Made by a program: the position numbers and the translations under genes. From Monilinia fructicola (Eukaryota > Ascomycota > Leotiomycetes > Helotiales > Sclerotiniaceae), in NCBI GenBank assembly GCA_008692225.1, contig VICG01000012.1, positions 310,001 to 374,000 of the forward strand: DNA of 64,000 nucleotides, read 5' to 3'. Below, piece after piece: positions 1 to 11,070 of the stretch. The notes below the pieces were generated by a model. The model had not been told where the DNA came from. It saw only the letters and a program-made list of their open reading frames with translations, and did no database searches. Position 1 is the first letter of the stretch. Each line of letters begins with the position of its first letter.

Positions 1-2140
1 AGTTGATGCTAAGTGCTGCTCAAGACATCCAGGGATTCTTCAATGTATTCAGTGGCGGTGCAACATTTTACCCTGGTGACAATATTAGTTTTTTGTTGGA
101 AAATGGAACGTCTTGGACTGAAAACTACCTTGCGATTTACAATAGTCCAGGTCCCACAGGTCCTCTTCAGACTGGTGGTGACTTTTATAATTTCTTCGTC
201 TTGGGGTTCTATCCGGCCTCATACGATCCGGACGAAGATTCTTCGGAAGACGATTCTAATGATGACTCTTCCATTGAATCTGCAACTAGTTCAGACGCAG
301 CCACAGTTGCTTCAACAATACCCACTCCAACTCCGACTGGCTGGAACAATACAGCTTATCCAGAGATACCTGATATAGCTCAAGAAGACCTTGGGACATT
401 TGGTGATGGTGTTGTTTCTGGTATGTTGCTTATCAATATTTTTCAAGCCCATGTGATTTTGCTGGTTGTCAAAATATTCACTAATAATAACGTAGGATAC
501 TTTCTCAATTCTACTTCTACTTCAGTTCTCAGCATTCCCAGTTTCGATGTTGATGGAGACGCAGTCTTCAGCTTCCAACAAACAATTGCACAATTCATCA
601 ACGAGACTCGAGCGGTCGGTCTCAAGAGAGTTGTAATTGATCTCCAACAGAATTATGGCGGACAATCCTTGCTCGCCATTGACACATTTAAGCAGTTTTT
701 CCCCAATATAGAACCCTTTGCCGGTTCCCGTATGCGGGCTCATACTTCTGCTGATGTGCTGGGAAAAACTTTAACTCCGTACTGGGATAGCCTGACCGAG
801 GATGATGAGACAAAGTATATCTTGGCTGCTGATGAATGGGTCGTTACAGATCGTATCAATGCGGATACCAATCGCAATTTTACCAGCTGGGAGGAGTTTT
901 TTGGTCCCAACTCATACAACGGGGACAATTTCACTAATATTGTAAGTTAACATTGTCTTTAATACTCTTACTCGGCGCCTCAAAGACCCATCTAATGAAT
1001 ATCAATAGGAACGATACAATCTATCTAGTGCGGTTTTTGATGCCTCGGGTGCTGGTCTAGATATCAACGATGACTCTTTTGCAGTTTATGGCTATGATGC
1101 TAATCCTGCACCTTCTGGTGCCCGACCACCTTTCGCTGCGGATGACATTATTATTGTAAGTTACCTCTTTATACGACCCAAATTTCATCATCTAACTTTT
1201 ACAGCTATCCGACGGCATATGCCACTCCTCTTGCGCTTTGTTAATTGAAATGTTCAGACACGAAGCAGGTGTAAAGGTAGTTGCGGTCGGGGGCACGCCT
1301 TCTACAGGCCCAATGCAAGCCCCTGCAGGATCTCGTGGTGCACGCGACTATGATACTTCTACTCTTGACGCCAACATTGATTTCACGCAACGACTTTTGC
1401 AGAACCAGAGCTCACCAGATGCGACGTTTCTACCCAACCGCACTGAGCAACTCAGTGTTTTTGTTTACTATGCGGATATCAACCTTCGCGATCAAGTACG
1501 TAAAAATGAGGAAATTCCACTACAGTTCGCCTACGAAGCAGCCGATTGTCGAATTTACTATACCCCACAAACAGTGTATAATTACACCAACTTATGGCAA
1601 TATGCTGCCGATGCCATATGGAAGGATTCCAGTCTTTGTGTCAAGGATTCAACTGGTTATTCTTCTCAGTCTCAAAACACAACTGATTTCACAGGCCCTT
1701 CAAGTGCAAGCGCTGGAAAAACGAACATCACAGACTATTTATCTCATCTGACAACCTCTCCTATTGCAAACTTAATTCTTCAAGAGCTCAACGACGGTCT
1801 CCCAGCCGTCAATGAAGGGGCCTCTCGTAATGCCCCCGCATCCACGAAAGTCATCAAGTGCACCAAAGATGCAGACTGCAAGGGTGGAAAGCTCTGTGTT
1901 AGTGTTCCATCCTGTGCTGGTGGTAAAGCTGTATCCCAATGTTTGAGTAAATGTCCCGAAGCAGGAAGATTATGTGCCAGTACAAAAACCAAATGTACCC
2001 CGCATACCACGAATGGAAGATTGGGCAACCAGCGCATTCACCAGAATATCTGTCCACCAAAGGGTAGTGTTACGAAATGTGGAAGTCAGACACAGTTGAA
2101 AACGATCAATGTTAATCAATGTGCCGATTGTGCTAAATAA
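1..2140 (+). CDS. S41-family peptidase, 5' truncated by window edge
   Basis: Secreted-type serine peptidase of the fungal S41 (CPAF-like) group. The reading frame is already open at base 1, so the N-terminus lies outside. Predicted exons are <1-420, 496-941, 1009-1155 and 1205-2140; introns 421-495 (75 nt), 942-1008 and 1156-1204 all have GT..AG and branch-like CTAAT/CTAAC. Support: the S41 core VVIDLQQNYGGQS near 630-670, followed after two splices by LSDGICHSSCALL (1205-1243), the family's nucleophile-serine block, then VVAVGGTPSTGPMQ. Many N-glycosylation sequons suggest passage through the secretory pathway. The last ~100 residues are cysteine-rich (from about 1850) and are not part of the S41 core. 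The first intron is a multiple of three without a stop, so an unspliced frame also stays open. Family call is firm; substrate unknown. Confidence 0.85.
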
Positions 2141-2787
2141 TTGGGTTAATGATGGAGTCATTGTTGAAGGAGTTTCGGGTGAAAAAATTAAATTGGTTTC
2201 GGAAATTGAAGTTTCGTTGTGTATCTACTGTACTTTTAATGCACTTGTGAAATAGCAATTCGTTAGCATTGTGGATTATGAATTATAGGGGCCAGAAGCG
2301 GTATTGGGATTTTGAAGACGCTGTATCTGGGAGCGATAGATTTTGTAAGATCTTACCTCTACGATGTCGTATTAAGTTGATGATCATTTAAGTCTAGTCC
2401 GAGAGTCAACAGTAAACTAGCTCTGGAGATCCTTCAAGCTTGAATACTAGGGGATCATGCCATGAAAATAGTTATACTAAGCTTCCACGCACATACAATC
2501 CGAAATACTCGGTATATGTAGGAAGTCTTTCTTGGCTATGGGGCACAGGGCTGACAACATCCCATTCTTCTTCACGTCAGCAATGAAACCTCAAGCGCCC
2601 TAGCCCTGTAAGCATCCTATTTGGTGTCTTAACCCCACTATGCCTTCTCAGCATATATATGTTCTAGATGGACCTAGTCTTGACATCAATAAGCTCTTAA
2701 TTTATTCCAGTCTTCCCATGCATTGTATTTTCAAACACTATTTTCTATACACCAGCATACTTTCTCTGGCAAGCACCATCATACACA
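2141..2787. other. Intergenic spacer
   Basis: Lies between the S41 stop codon and the HET start codon. Short open frames exist (for example 2640-2858) but overlap the HET start in another frame and show no family resemblance. It presumably contains the S41 3' UTR and the HET promoter. No repeat or RNA gene was recognised. Confidence 0.6.
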
Positions 2788-4899
2788 ATGTTGCCAACCC
2801 CCAGTTCCATCTACCCATCTATTCTCCCGTCGCCCTTCATCCGCCTACTACATCTTGATTCTGGCCCCAATGAGCCAATTCAGGTAACACTACATGAAGT
2901 AAATCTCGAAGCCGCCCCTCCATACGATTGTCTCTCCTACACCTGGTCCGATCCCCTCTATCATGCTCTCAGCCCCGAAGAGGAAATCCATCGCTCAAAT
3001 GCTGACCGCGAACATCCAATTCTCTGTAACGGGCAAAACTTATTGATTACAGAAAATTTGCTGTTTGCTCTTACAGAGTTTAGTAAGCATAATGCCAAGG
3101 AGGATGGAAATAAATTCGAGAGAGAGGATCTTATCTGGATCGATGGGATTTGTATCAATCAAGACAGTGTTGAGGAGAGAAATATACAAGTTGGTATGAT
3201 GGGGGAGATATATTCCAAATGCTCCCAAGTGATTATCTGGCTTGGGGTGTCGGATTTTCACTCCCCGTATGCCATTGAAGTTATGAATGTTCTTTCCAAA
3301 GTACCCGAGGATAAGTATCTGGGGTTTCAAATTACTGATCTGGAGGACTGGGATATTTATCCGAAGCTGGGGATTGAAGAGGTGGAAGATTGGAAATGGT
3401 TGGAATACGCCGCGTTTCTACAGCGGACTTGGTTTAGCCGGATATGGGTCGTGCAAGAAGCTTTCTTGCCGGGGAAAATAATCGTTGTTTGTGGGAGTGA
3501 TGTCATTCAATGGAGGGATATAACGGCCTGTGCAAAGATCCTGAGGGAAACGGGGCTGGGAACACTTTTGATGAAGTTGTTGATTGACACCGTGGATGAT
3601 GTTGAAGGAACTGTTTATGTGAACAATACATTGAATAATCAATCAATTTTCCAGAGTATGAGGGAGATGGCTACACTCAGAACAGAAGAAATGGGACGAG
3701 TCTTGGATTTGGAAAAGCTGTTATATTACTCGCGATTTTTTGCAGCAACCAACCCAAAGGATAAAATTTATGCGATTCGTGGGATTTGGGAAAGGGGCGG
3801 AAAGACAATTCCGAGAGATATGAAACCAGATTACAAGAATGATCCAACAACCGCAAATGTCTATACAAGAGCCGCATGGGAAATTATATTCGAGACTAAA
3901 GATCTTAACATTCTCTCCCTGGTCGAGGATTACTCACTAGCGACGGAAGATCCCCAGTCTGTACGAGCTATTGGGAATCTCCCATCCTGGGTCCCAGACT
4001 TTAGCTCTTCTTCTAACCCACAACCGTTAGCCGGGAATCCGAGACCACAACCTGGGAGTGAGAGATGGGATGCAAGTAGGAGTCTTCCTTTTGATGTACC
4101 AAGTCTGCCAGCTCTTAAACTGCGTCATCTTCTTTCCATCTCAGCTTACAAACTGGATACTATCTCCGAGTCAGCAGCAACTCACGCGGAAATCATGGGG
4201 AATGAATTCGGGTTTGACACTGTTCTAGGACTCTTGGCAAAGCACCAAGATCAAGATTATCCATTTGTGGATATGAACACAGAAACACGTTTCGAAGCAT
4301 TCTGGAAAACGCTGATCAAAGATACGTACCGCAAACTACCCGCCAACGAAGACGCACGATACGCCTTCCGATACTTCATCGCAGTCCGTGTCTCCGAACT
4401 GAGTATCGCGTACCATTATGCCCTCTCAAACCAGACTTTCGATCTACCCGCCCTCCAGAAAACACACGATTCCATCAAGCAATCAATCCATACTCTATCC
4501 CAACATCCGCATAACAAATCTCTAATACCCACCTGGACGCAGCTGGAGAAATTGATCCAAATCGCAGCGGCGGAAGACCTGGCCGATCCCGAGAAAATGG
4601 AGCTTGATAAGGATTACGGAGATTTTTATGAGGCGTTCAGAGTCGCATATGCGGGGAGGAGAATGTTTGTGACGGCAAAAGGATTTTGGGGGATTGCGGC
4701 TCAGACGTTGGATCCTCAAATGGAGGATGAGATTTGGGTTGTTGCGGGGTCGAAGGTCCCGATGGTTTTGAGACGGCTGGAAGGGGGTGGGAATGGTGGG
4801 AATAGAAGACTAATTGGGGAGGCGTATGTGCGTGGGGTTATGACTGGAGAGGTTACAGGTGTTGCGAGGGGAAAGCTGGAAAATGTGTTTTTGGAGTGA
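2788..4899 (+). CDS. HET-domain (heterokaryon incompatibility) protein
   Basis: Single-exon 703-residue protein with an N-terminal HET domain at about residues 45-230. Its three blocks are visible: YDCLSYTWSD (46-55, the family's 'SYxWGD' block with S for G), IWIDGICINQ (116-125), with the WLG block at 151-153 after it, and RTWFSRIWVVQEA. HET proteins trigger incompatibility or cell-death responses when unlike strains fuse; this follows from the family and is not shown here. The C-terminal ~80 residues (GFWGIAAQTL.., then GEAYVRGVM) are the tail often found in Pezizomycotina HET proteins and match the tail of the second HET gene at 11071-13039. The ATG at 2788 is the first in frame before the conserved region. 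No frameshift was seen. Ligand and partner are unknown. Confidence 0.9.
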   Translation: MLPTPSSIYPSILPSPFIRLLHLDSGPNEPIQVTLHEVNLEAAPPYDCLSYTWSDPLYHALSPEEEIHRSNADREHPILCNGQNLLITENLLFALTEFSKHNAKEDGNKFEREDLIWIDGICINQDSVEERNIQVGMMGEIYSKCSQVIIWLGVSDFHSPYAIEVMNVLSKVPEDKYLGFQITDLEDWDIYPKLGIEEVEDWKWLEYAAFLQRTWFSRIWVVQEAFLPGKIIVVCGSDVIQWRDITACAKILRETGLGTLLMKLLIDTVDDVEGTVYVNNTLNNQSIFQSMREMATLRTEEMGRVLDLEKLLYYSRFFAATNPKDKIYAIRGIWERGGKTIPRDMKPDYKNDPTTANVYTRAAWEIIFETKDLNILSLVEDYSLATEDPQSVRAIGNLPSWVPDFSSSSNPQPLAGNPRPQPGSERWDASRSLPFDVPSLPALKLRHLLSISAYKLDTISESAATHAEIMGNEFGFDTVLGLLAKHQDQDYPFVDMNTETRFEAFWKTLIKDTYRKLPANEDARYAFRYFIAVRVSELSIAYHYALSNQTFDLPALQKTHDSIKQSIHTLSQHPHNKSLIPTWTQLEKLIQIAAAEDLADPEKMELDKDYGDFYEAFRVAYAGRRMFVTAKGFWGIAAQTLDPQMEDEIWVVAGSKVPMVLRRLEGGGNGGNRRLIGEAYVRGVMTGEVTGVARGKLENVFLE

Positions 4900-5840
4900 G
4901 TAGCTGTGGTGGTTAGTTTAGTGAGGTGTAGAATCTATCGGCCAATGCAATATTACACATCAAATGCTAGAAACGATGATGTTTTGAGAACGTGTCGCCA
5001 CTAGTTCTCGACTTGATCGCCGAATAAATTATCTCCGTCTCCAACCATATGCATAGCGCTAATCTTATCTATAGCAGAGCCAAACTCCTGAATCGTCTTC
5101 TCTGGTTCTAATTTGCCCCTCATAACGAAACCCCTCTATCTCCAGTGATCTTCCTCTTCAACTACAGACAGATATATTATCTTGATGATAGATAGTACAG
5201 ATGCGGTCAAAAACGAACGAACGCTTCTTGACCGAATAGAAAACCATTATTATTACAGTTGTCCTGGATGGAGAAATAGCACTGTCTATAATTAATCGAT
5301 ATAGACCGTATAGTACAAAACGGGGGATGCGCTCCGCACCAAGACTATAATATCTGACACTTAGATATTGACAGGAGACTAATAGCTGTGCTAACCTTCC
5401 TAGAGGTTGACTGTTTCAGTTGAGTCTTGGAATATTCTAAGGCTTCAAAATGGTTGGGCCTCCTTGTACCGGTTCAGCAATACTGATTATTGAGCCAGGG
5501 AAATAACAACAAATTTTCTCTAGCATGATAATCATATCAATATAATCCCGTGCAATGACGTGAGATGAACATGTTCTAGAAGATCTCGAACAGAGTGAGG
5601 AACTACCCGACAGCGAAATTATACTACAGCCAGAGGACAGATGAGACCATGAAAGTGAGGCCACCTCGAGTATACCACAATACTAACATGACCTCGAGGA
5701 TTTTGGCATTTTCGATCACATATCAGGGAGTTACCCCGGACTTGGGTGCTGGCTCTATTATACTTTTCTCTAGAACTAGGTCCTTGCTATCATTCTTAGA
5801 GTCCATCGTTCCGATTACTGCCCCCTTCGCCAACCTAGAC
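4900..5840. other. Intergenic spacer between convergent genes
   Basis: Tail-to-tail spacer between the HET gene (+) and the M24 gene (-), so it should hold two terminators. Open frames at 5437-5664 and 5595-6092 overlap each other or lie antisense to the M24 gene and look like chance. No repeat or RNA was recognised. Confidence 0.55.
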
Positions 5841-6551
5841 TCATCCGACCGTAAGAAGCTGCTCAAAGAATCCACCAATCTGAAGACCTCGATCCACCAA
5901 ATGAATTTCCAGAATCCAATGTCTCTTCTGCCCCGCAGCATTAAGCTTACCCATCGTCTCTCTGTTTCCAGGTGTGACATAGAGAGATATCCTATCATTT
6001 GGAATCCGCTCATGAGGAAAATTACCAACCAAATGACCGGCGATGGCCCCTCCAAACTCGTACCCCGCCTCCTTCCCAGCAGCACACGCTAGACGATACA
6101 AATCCTCACCCGACATTTCCGGATTCTCAAGAAACTGTTCCCTAACCTTCCGCCAAGTCGGTTCCAACGAGTCCCTCAAACGAATCTTGGCCGGATCATC
6201 ACCCAGAACATATGTTCGACCAAAATCCGCTTCCCAAGCTTCGAAGACTGGCCCAAGATCGACGAAAAGAATATCATCTGCTTGGATGACGCGATCGGGC
6301 GTGTTTTCGGCGTACGGCAATAGAGTATTGGGTCCGCTTCTGATTACGCGTTTGTGCCAATGCTTTTCGACTCCGAATCGCTCGGCGGCAAGCTCGAATA
6401 CCTCTTTGCTCAACTCTTTCTCACTTATGCCTGGACGGATGAGGCTGCGTTCAATTTCTTCGAAAAGACTGAGCGCTTTGTCTTGGGCGCCTTGCAAGTA
6501 GGCTGCTCGTTGAGTTTCATCCGTTGCCGTTGCCGTTGCTGGAGTTGACAT
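5841..6551 (-). CDS. M24-family metallopeptidase-like protein (Xaa-Pro peptidase/creatinase fold)
   Basis: Intronless 236-residue protein made of the pita-bread M24 fold alone, without the N-terminal domain of full Xaa-Pro aminopeptidases. All five positions expected for the dinuclear metal site can be picked out: D98 (ILFVDLGP), D109 (ADFGRTY), H173 (GHLVG), E215 (ILEIHL) and E230 (GGFFEQLL). An active metal-dependent hydrolase is therefore plausible. The protein ends right after the last metal ligand, as usual in this family. The start MSTPATATATDE is the only upstream ATG before the conserved part. Peptidase, amidase or creatinase-like specificity cannot be told from sequence. Confidence 0.85.
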   Translation of the reverse strand: MSTPATATATDETQRAAYLQGAQDKALSLFEEIERSLIRPGISEKELSKEVFELAAERFGVEKHWHKRVIRSGPNTLLPYAENTPDRVIQADDILFVDLGPVFEAWEADFGRTYVLGDDPAKIRLRDSLEPTWRKVREQFLENPEMSGEDLYRLACAAGKEAGYEFGGAIAGHLVGNFPHERIPNDRISLYVTPGNRETMGKLNAAGQKRHWILEIHLVDRGLQIGGFFEQLLTVG

Positions 6552-7177
6552 GTTTTGGGATAACTAGGTGAGGAGAAATTCGGTATAATAAAGGGTGCGG
6601 GGATAGTGGACGTGTTTATGAAATGAGAGAGTGAGATTTAATCGTCAGTATGAAGCGATACGATGAAAGATGTGTGATTAGAGTTCAGATGCATATCATT
6701 ACCTCCCTCATTCGACAACAGCTCCAGATCCCATTAGTTCTAACGCGAAGTTCCCAACATTTATCACACAAATGGAATATTTCCGATTGGTTATAATAGA
6801 AACCCCCACACCACGTGCCCCATGGCTCATCCTAGCATTTATAGAGAATTTCTGCCGTAACTTTCCTGAGTGTTATGCTGCCTCCGGTCATCTATCGAGA
6901 CTGGTGGACCGGTTTATTTAATAGCTAGTACATTTCTTTAGTTTCTCTCGCATTTCTCCTCATATGCAAGTCAACGTCCTGGAGGGATACTATGAATGTT
7001 GCTTAAATGGTGTAATAGAGGCCGCTATCCCCATTTCTAAACTGCTGCATGTGCACTCTAAGCCGTTTGTTAATGTGGCGGAAGTTTGGGATGAGCATAA
7101 CAACCGCTGAAACACATCAACCCTATCAATCATCAAAAAGTCTAAACACGATTCCATGTATACATCGTCTAAATAAC
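6552..7177. other. Spacer between two minus-strand genes
   Basis: Contains the M24 promoter side and the 3' end of the downstream esterase gene. A CCCCACACCACGTGCCCCATGG stretch near 6810-6830 includes an E-box-like CACGTG. No gene, repeat or RNA was recognised. Confidence 0.5.
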
Positions 7178-8338
7178 CTATTTTGCGCCAACTGCACCAT
7201 AGATAGCGCTCACATATGCCTGGGTACGAGCTGAATCCACACCGGCAGCTTCTGCCGGTATCTTGTTCATGGCATATGCTATCGTCATACGACGATCAAG
7301 ATCCATGATAACAATTGAGCCACCATAACCACCCCACATGCACACTCGTCCTTCCGGTAAGAATCCCAAATCCGTATCCTTTTCAGAAAGCCCGAACCCA
7401 ACGCCAAATCGAACGTTCATTCCAGTGACCAGGTCGATTCCTCTTGACTGTTCTTGAAAAATGAGATCAATGGTCTTTTGTGACAGAAGACGTACTCCCT
7501 TGACTTCACCACCAAGCGAGATTGGACTGAGCATGGTAGCTATTGAAAGAGCGTTACCGTGACCATTTGCCGCACCAATCTCAGCTTCTCGCCATTTGCT
7601 TGTATTCACAAGAGAGGGATCCAGAGGTGGGTTGAAGAATGTTTTCGCCTGTATCGATGCTGGGTCAGTGCCAGCAGGAGGAGAGCTTGCCTCTGCCCCC
7701 GCAAAAACAAGAGGAGAGACTCGATGCCAATTCTTTTCTGATACACCAATCTCAAAATCCGCTCCTAAAGGCCCAGCGATCTCTTTTGCAACAAACTCTC
7801 TGAGAGTTTTACCCGTAACGTTCCTAACTAATTGGCCGATGAGGAACCCATAAGTCCAGGAATGATAGCCAGACGCTGATCCAGGAGTCCACCAAGGCTC
7901 TTGTTCCTGGAGCTTTGCCACACTCTCATCAAAATTAAAAAGGTCTTCCATTGTCATTGGCAATTCCCAACCCGATAGCCCAGATGTATGCGACAGGAGA
8001 TGTCTAACCTCAATATCCGACTTTCCATGGCTTGCGAATTCAGGCCAGTATTTATGAACTTTCTCGTTGATGTCGAGAAGACCACGGTCAACTAATATGA
8101 GTGCAGCCAGAGCAGAAACAGTTTTAGTGGTGGAGAAGACGTTGACGATTGTATCGCGTTCCCATGCCTTTGTTTTGTCCTCCGTACTGAAACCTCCCCA
8201 GATGTCTACCACATTTATACCATCAATGTTGACAGCAATGGAAGCGCCTAGTTCTTCTCCCGTGTCAAGAAATTTCTGAAATGATTTTGACACCTCTGTA
8301 AATCTCGGGTCGAGATGTCCGTGTATCTGTTGCTGCAT
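7178..8338 (-). CDS. Beta-lactamase-fold serine esterase/hydrolase
   Basis: Intronless 386-residue protein of the class C beta-lactamase/EstB-like family (serine hydrolases related to penicillin-binding proteins). The catalytic Ser-x-x-Lys motif is STTK at residues 69-72 in the usual context (VFSTTKTVSALAAL). A second block, LLSHTSGL, and a YHSWTYGFLIG block holding the probable catalytic tyrosine follow. Near the C-terminus comes a glycine-rich WGGYGGS segment that fits the KTG-box region of EstB-like enzymes. The start chosen is the ATG at 8338, before QQQIHGHLDPRF, because the upstream extension has only a TTG. In fungi such genes often act as esterases or transesterases in secondary metabolism, but no cluster partners are evident here. 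Confidence 0.88.
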   Translation of the reverse strand: MQQQIHGHLDPRFTEVSKSFQKFLDTGEELGASIAVNIDGINVVDIWGGFSTEDKTKAWERDTIVNVFSTTKTVSALAALILVDRGLLDINEKVHKYWPEFASHGKSDIEVRHLLSHTSGLSGWELPMTMEDLFNFDESVAKLQEQEPWWTPGSASGYHSWTYGFLIGQLVRNVTGKTLREFVAKEIAGPLGADFEIGVSEKNWHRVSPLVFAGAEASSPPAGTDPASIQAKTFFNPPLDPSLVNTSKWREAEIGAANGHGNALSIATMLSPISLGGEVKGVRLLSQKTIDLIFQEQSRGIDLVTGMNVRFGVGFGLSEKDTDLGFLPEGRVCMWGGYGGSIVIMDLDRRMTIAYAMNKIPAEAAGVDSARTQAYVSAIYGAVGAK

Positions 8339-9258
8339 GATGGATAGGATGAACTCCAAAACCAGTATGGGAAATAGTTGAATGTAGTGAGCTTTGTTAT
8401 CTTTTCTTGTAGATCTGTCTCGTATAAATGAGGCTTTCGCTTGATATCTTGAATGATGAAGTCTGGCTAGCTAAAGCCTTGATTGCGAGTTCTCATCGAA
8501 TGTCAGCTTGATCATCTTGATGGGGAGTAGGTTGACATTTAACTGATCAGGATGACACCCCACATTCATAGGTTACATGGGGCTTGCAAGGATATCTATT
8601 TATGATGATGGAATGCGTGACTATTACTCATAGTTACTCATATTGTCAGCCACAATTGGTCGATCTTGATGAAGCTGAATTCGTACTAGCCATGCATAAC
8701 GGGAGGAAACAGGTCTTGATATTCGTATATGCAGAGAAGATGGTTTGAAACCGTTCATTCGAAGTCAAATCGTGCTTTGAAATCAAATATGAGCGTGTCT
8801 GATATTCTAGGCAATGCATTGTTAGTCTATGCCATACTCTGTAGGTTGATAACGGACTTCCTATTGATTTCTTTCCCTTCTGATTCCCCACTCTTCGGCT
8901 ACGAGCCATTCTTGGCAATCGTGACAACATATGTATGTTTCTTCCACGAGGCGGATTCTGATATTTGTGCCAAATACATTATATATTGTTTCCTCGGTTA
9001 TTCTTTCTTTTTTTCTACGCAACCTGAATCAATCAAACAAATAATATACGGACTAATACAAGAAGGACTCTGGTGACCTTAGGCTTGGAGTTCGAGGGGA
9101 CACACATCTTGGATAAAGATTTACCACAGTTGTAGCACAACTAGCATGGTAAACACGCAGATGGTCGTCATTTCTACAGGCAAAGTTGGTCTGAATTTGG
9201 TACCAGATGTCAATCTATTCTTCTAGTTGAATGCCATCTTACAACTGCGATGAGGATA
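8339..9258. other. Spacer with overlapping unsupported ORFs
   Basis: Open frames on both strands (8646-8930 minus, 8729-9076 plus, 115 codons with hydrophobic stretches) overlap each other. Neither shows a recognisable family, so neither is called. Otherwise nothing seen. Confidence 0.5.
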
Positions 9259-10295
9259 TCAATCACGCTTGGTTCCGGAGGCGACAGGTGCAGCATACCC
9301 AGAAAATTCCCTTTCTTCCTTCAGAATGATAGAAATTTCATCCCGCAAAGAAGAAAGTATCTTCTCCTCTCTTGCCTCCCAACCAAGTTGCCTCAACCGG
9401 TTCGCTCGGCTTTTGGAGTTTGAGCCGATGACTATTGAAGAGTATGGCCCAAACAGGTCGTTGTACGACGCGTGGGGAATAGCTTTAGTCTCAGGGCTCT
9501 CGATCTTGCCCTCCTGGTGCAATATCCTGCCAATTTCCGCAGCGCATTCACGCCAAAAGAGGTCCTCCCATTATTGCAGAAGAAATAGGGATTCTGCGTA
9601 CCAACCTTGTTATTCTCAAGAGCATGTAACAAAGTCACATAGCCTCTTGCTAGATCTTTGACATGTACTTGAGACCACCTGGAAAGGCCATTTCCAATGC
9701 GTCCAGCATAACCATGTTTGATAGAAAATCAAAACATGGTAGGTAATTGAATTGATAGTCGCTTTTCGCGAGAATTGACTCCATAAATGAGTGGAGGGAT
9801 CATGATAGCAAGTTTAGCTCTTGGACCGAGACTCCTGCTTGCTTTTACAATGGCCAAGTCGATTTCGCGATGTGATGCATCATCGGAGATTGCATCAATA
9901 GCTTCGGGCTTATCGTCCTCGTAGATTGTTTCCCTGGCGAATGCGCCTTTGGCATGAATCCCCAAGAGACTGGCTCCACTCGTGTGAAGATAAATTGTGG
10001 ATTTTCCACTCTCCACACGCTGATTGATACCTTAGATGACCGCTTGTACAGAGGGGAGATCGTCCACAGACGCAGCATGAATCACGATATTGTTCAAGGA
10101 AGCTTGCTTTGTGATTATATCTGAATCACGAAGGGATCCTTTGATGGTTTTAGCACCAAGACTTTCAAGTCCCTGAGCGGCCTCTTGTCTGCGAGCGAGT
10201 ACTGTAACCTCGTAACGCTCTTGAAGCAAAAGATCAAGGATTTCACCGCCAATGAAACCAGGCCCAATAAGGAAGACTTGCCTTCTGAGTGACAT
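9259..10295 (-). pseudogene. Broken NAD-dependent epimerase/dehydratase (extended SDR-like)
   Basis: The start (ATG at 10295) gives a clear Rossmann nucleotide-binding segment, FLIGPGFIGGEILDLLL, then HAASVDD. The frame is stopped by TAA at 10032-10034, resumes in the same frame (INQRVESGKSTIYLHTSGASLLG, then a PLIYG block), is stopped again by TGA at 9729-9731, and resumes with GYAGRIGNG..VHVKDLARGYV. A net one-base loss at the A-run 9555-9558 then moves the frame to a last segment ending at 9259 (YNDLFGPYSS..LGW). Together the pieces cover about 345 codons, a normal length for NAD-binding epimerase-like proteins. Both nonsense codons can arise from CAA or CGA by C-to-T change. Unlike the homopolymer shift, they are hard to explain as read errors, so the gene is probably non-functional. 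Confidence 0.8.
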
Positions 10296-11070
10296 GATTA
10301 TGCCTCGGATGGAAGCTAGGTGTCGATACTGTATTGTGGTGAGAAGAGATATGAGACTTGACGATAAAAAAGCTTTTTACTCTGGGGTAATTATACTTAT
10401 CCTCAACGCCATGAACAAGCTTACTGACTTGATAATCCCCCAAATAATGGGCCGCTCCATATAAAACTAGCCGGTAGTGTGCATCACTGGACACAAACTT
10501 TGCCACAGATCCGATTTGATCGGAAGACCAAAAGCTTGTTACGAACCAGATTTGAATGAAGAATCTAGAGCACCTCAACAGCTTGGATCACCCTTTTCGG
10601 AGTTACAATTGCCGAATATGGAGTTACTTCGAGAGCAACTGCATTGTTTGCACCCACCTTGAAGCATTTGGGTGGTGTTTAGCTTGCCCAGGTGGTTGTT
10701 TAATTTAGATGTGAGCACTCGAGTAGAATGCCGCGAAAGGTACTGAAATTGCTTCCAGTGTAAAAGATCAAGAAAAGAAAAAGACGAAGAATTCATAATG
10801 AGAATATCACTCATACGACTTGAGTCATTATTATATACAGAGTATATAGCATTGCAGTCGACTGGCGAAGGAAAAAGAGGTATTGATTACATCATGATAC
10901 TTTTTGCAGATTGACAGTCACCGCCTAACCTTAGATAGAACTACTTATATTCTGCCATTGCTTTACTAAGACGACCAGTGGCTTACTAAGCTGATTTCAA
11001 CAAATTAATCCCCACCTGAGATCTTTCGTGAACGAACACAACTCACGATATCGCGAACTATTTTTAGTCT
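10296..11070. other. Spacer
   Basis: Short open frames on both strands (10243-10578, 10477-10662, 10575-10814) without recognisable content. It should hold the epimerase relic's former promoter and the 3' end of the neighbouring HET gene. No repeats were noticed. Confidence 0.5.

Noticed and set aside
8646..9076. Opposing ORFs of 94 and 115 codons
   Set aside because: They overlap on opposite strands and resemble no family.
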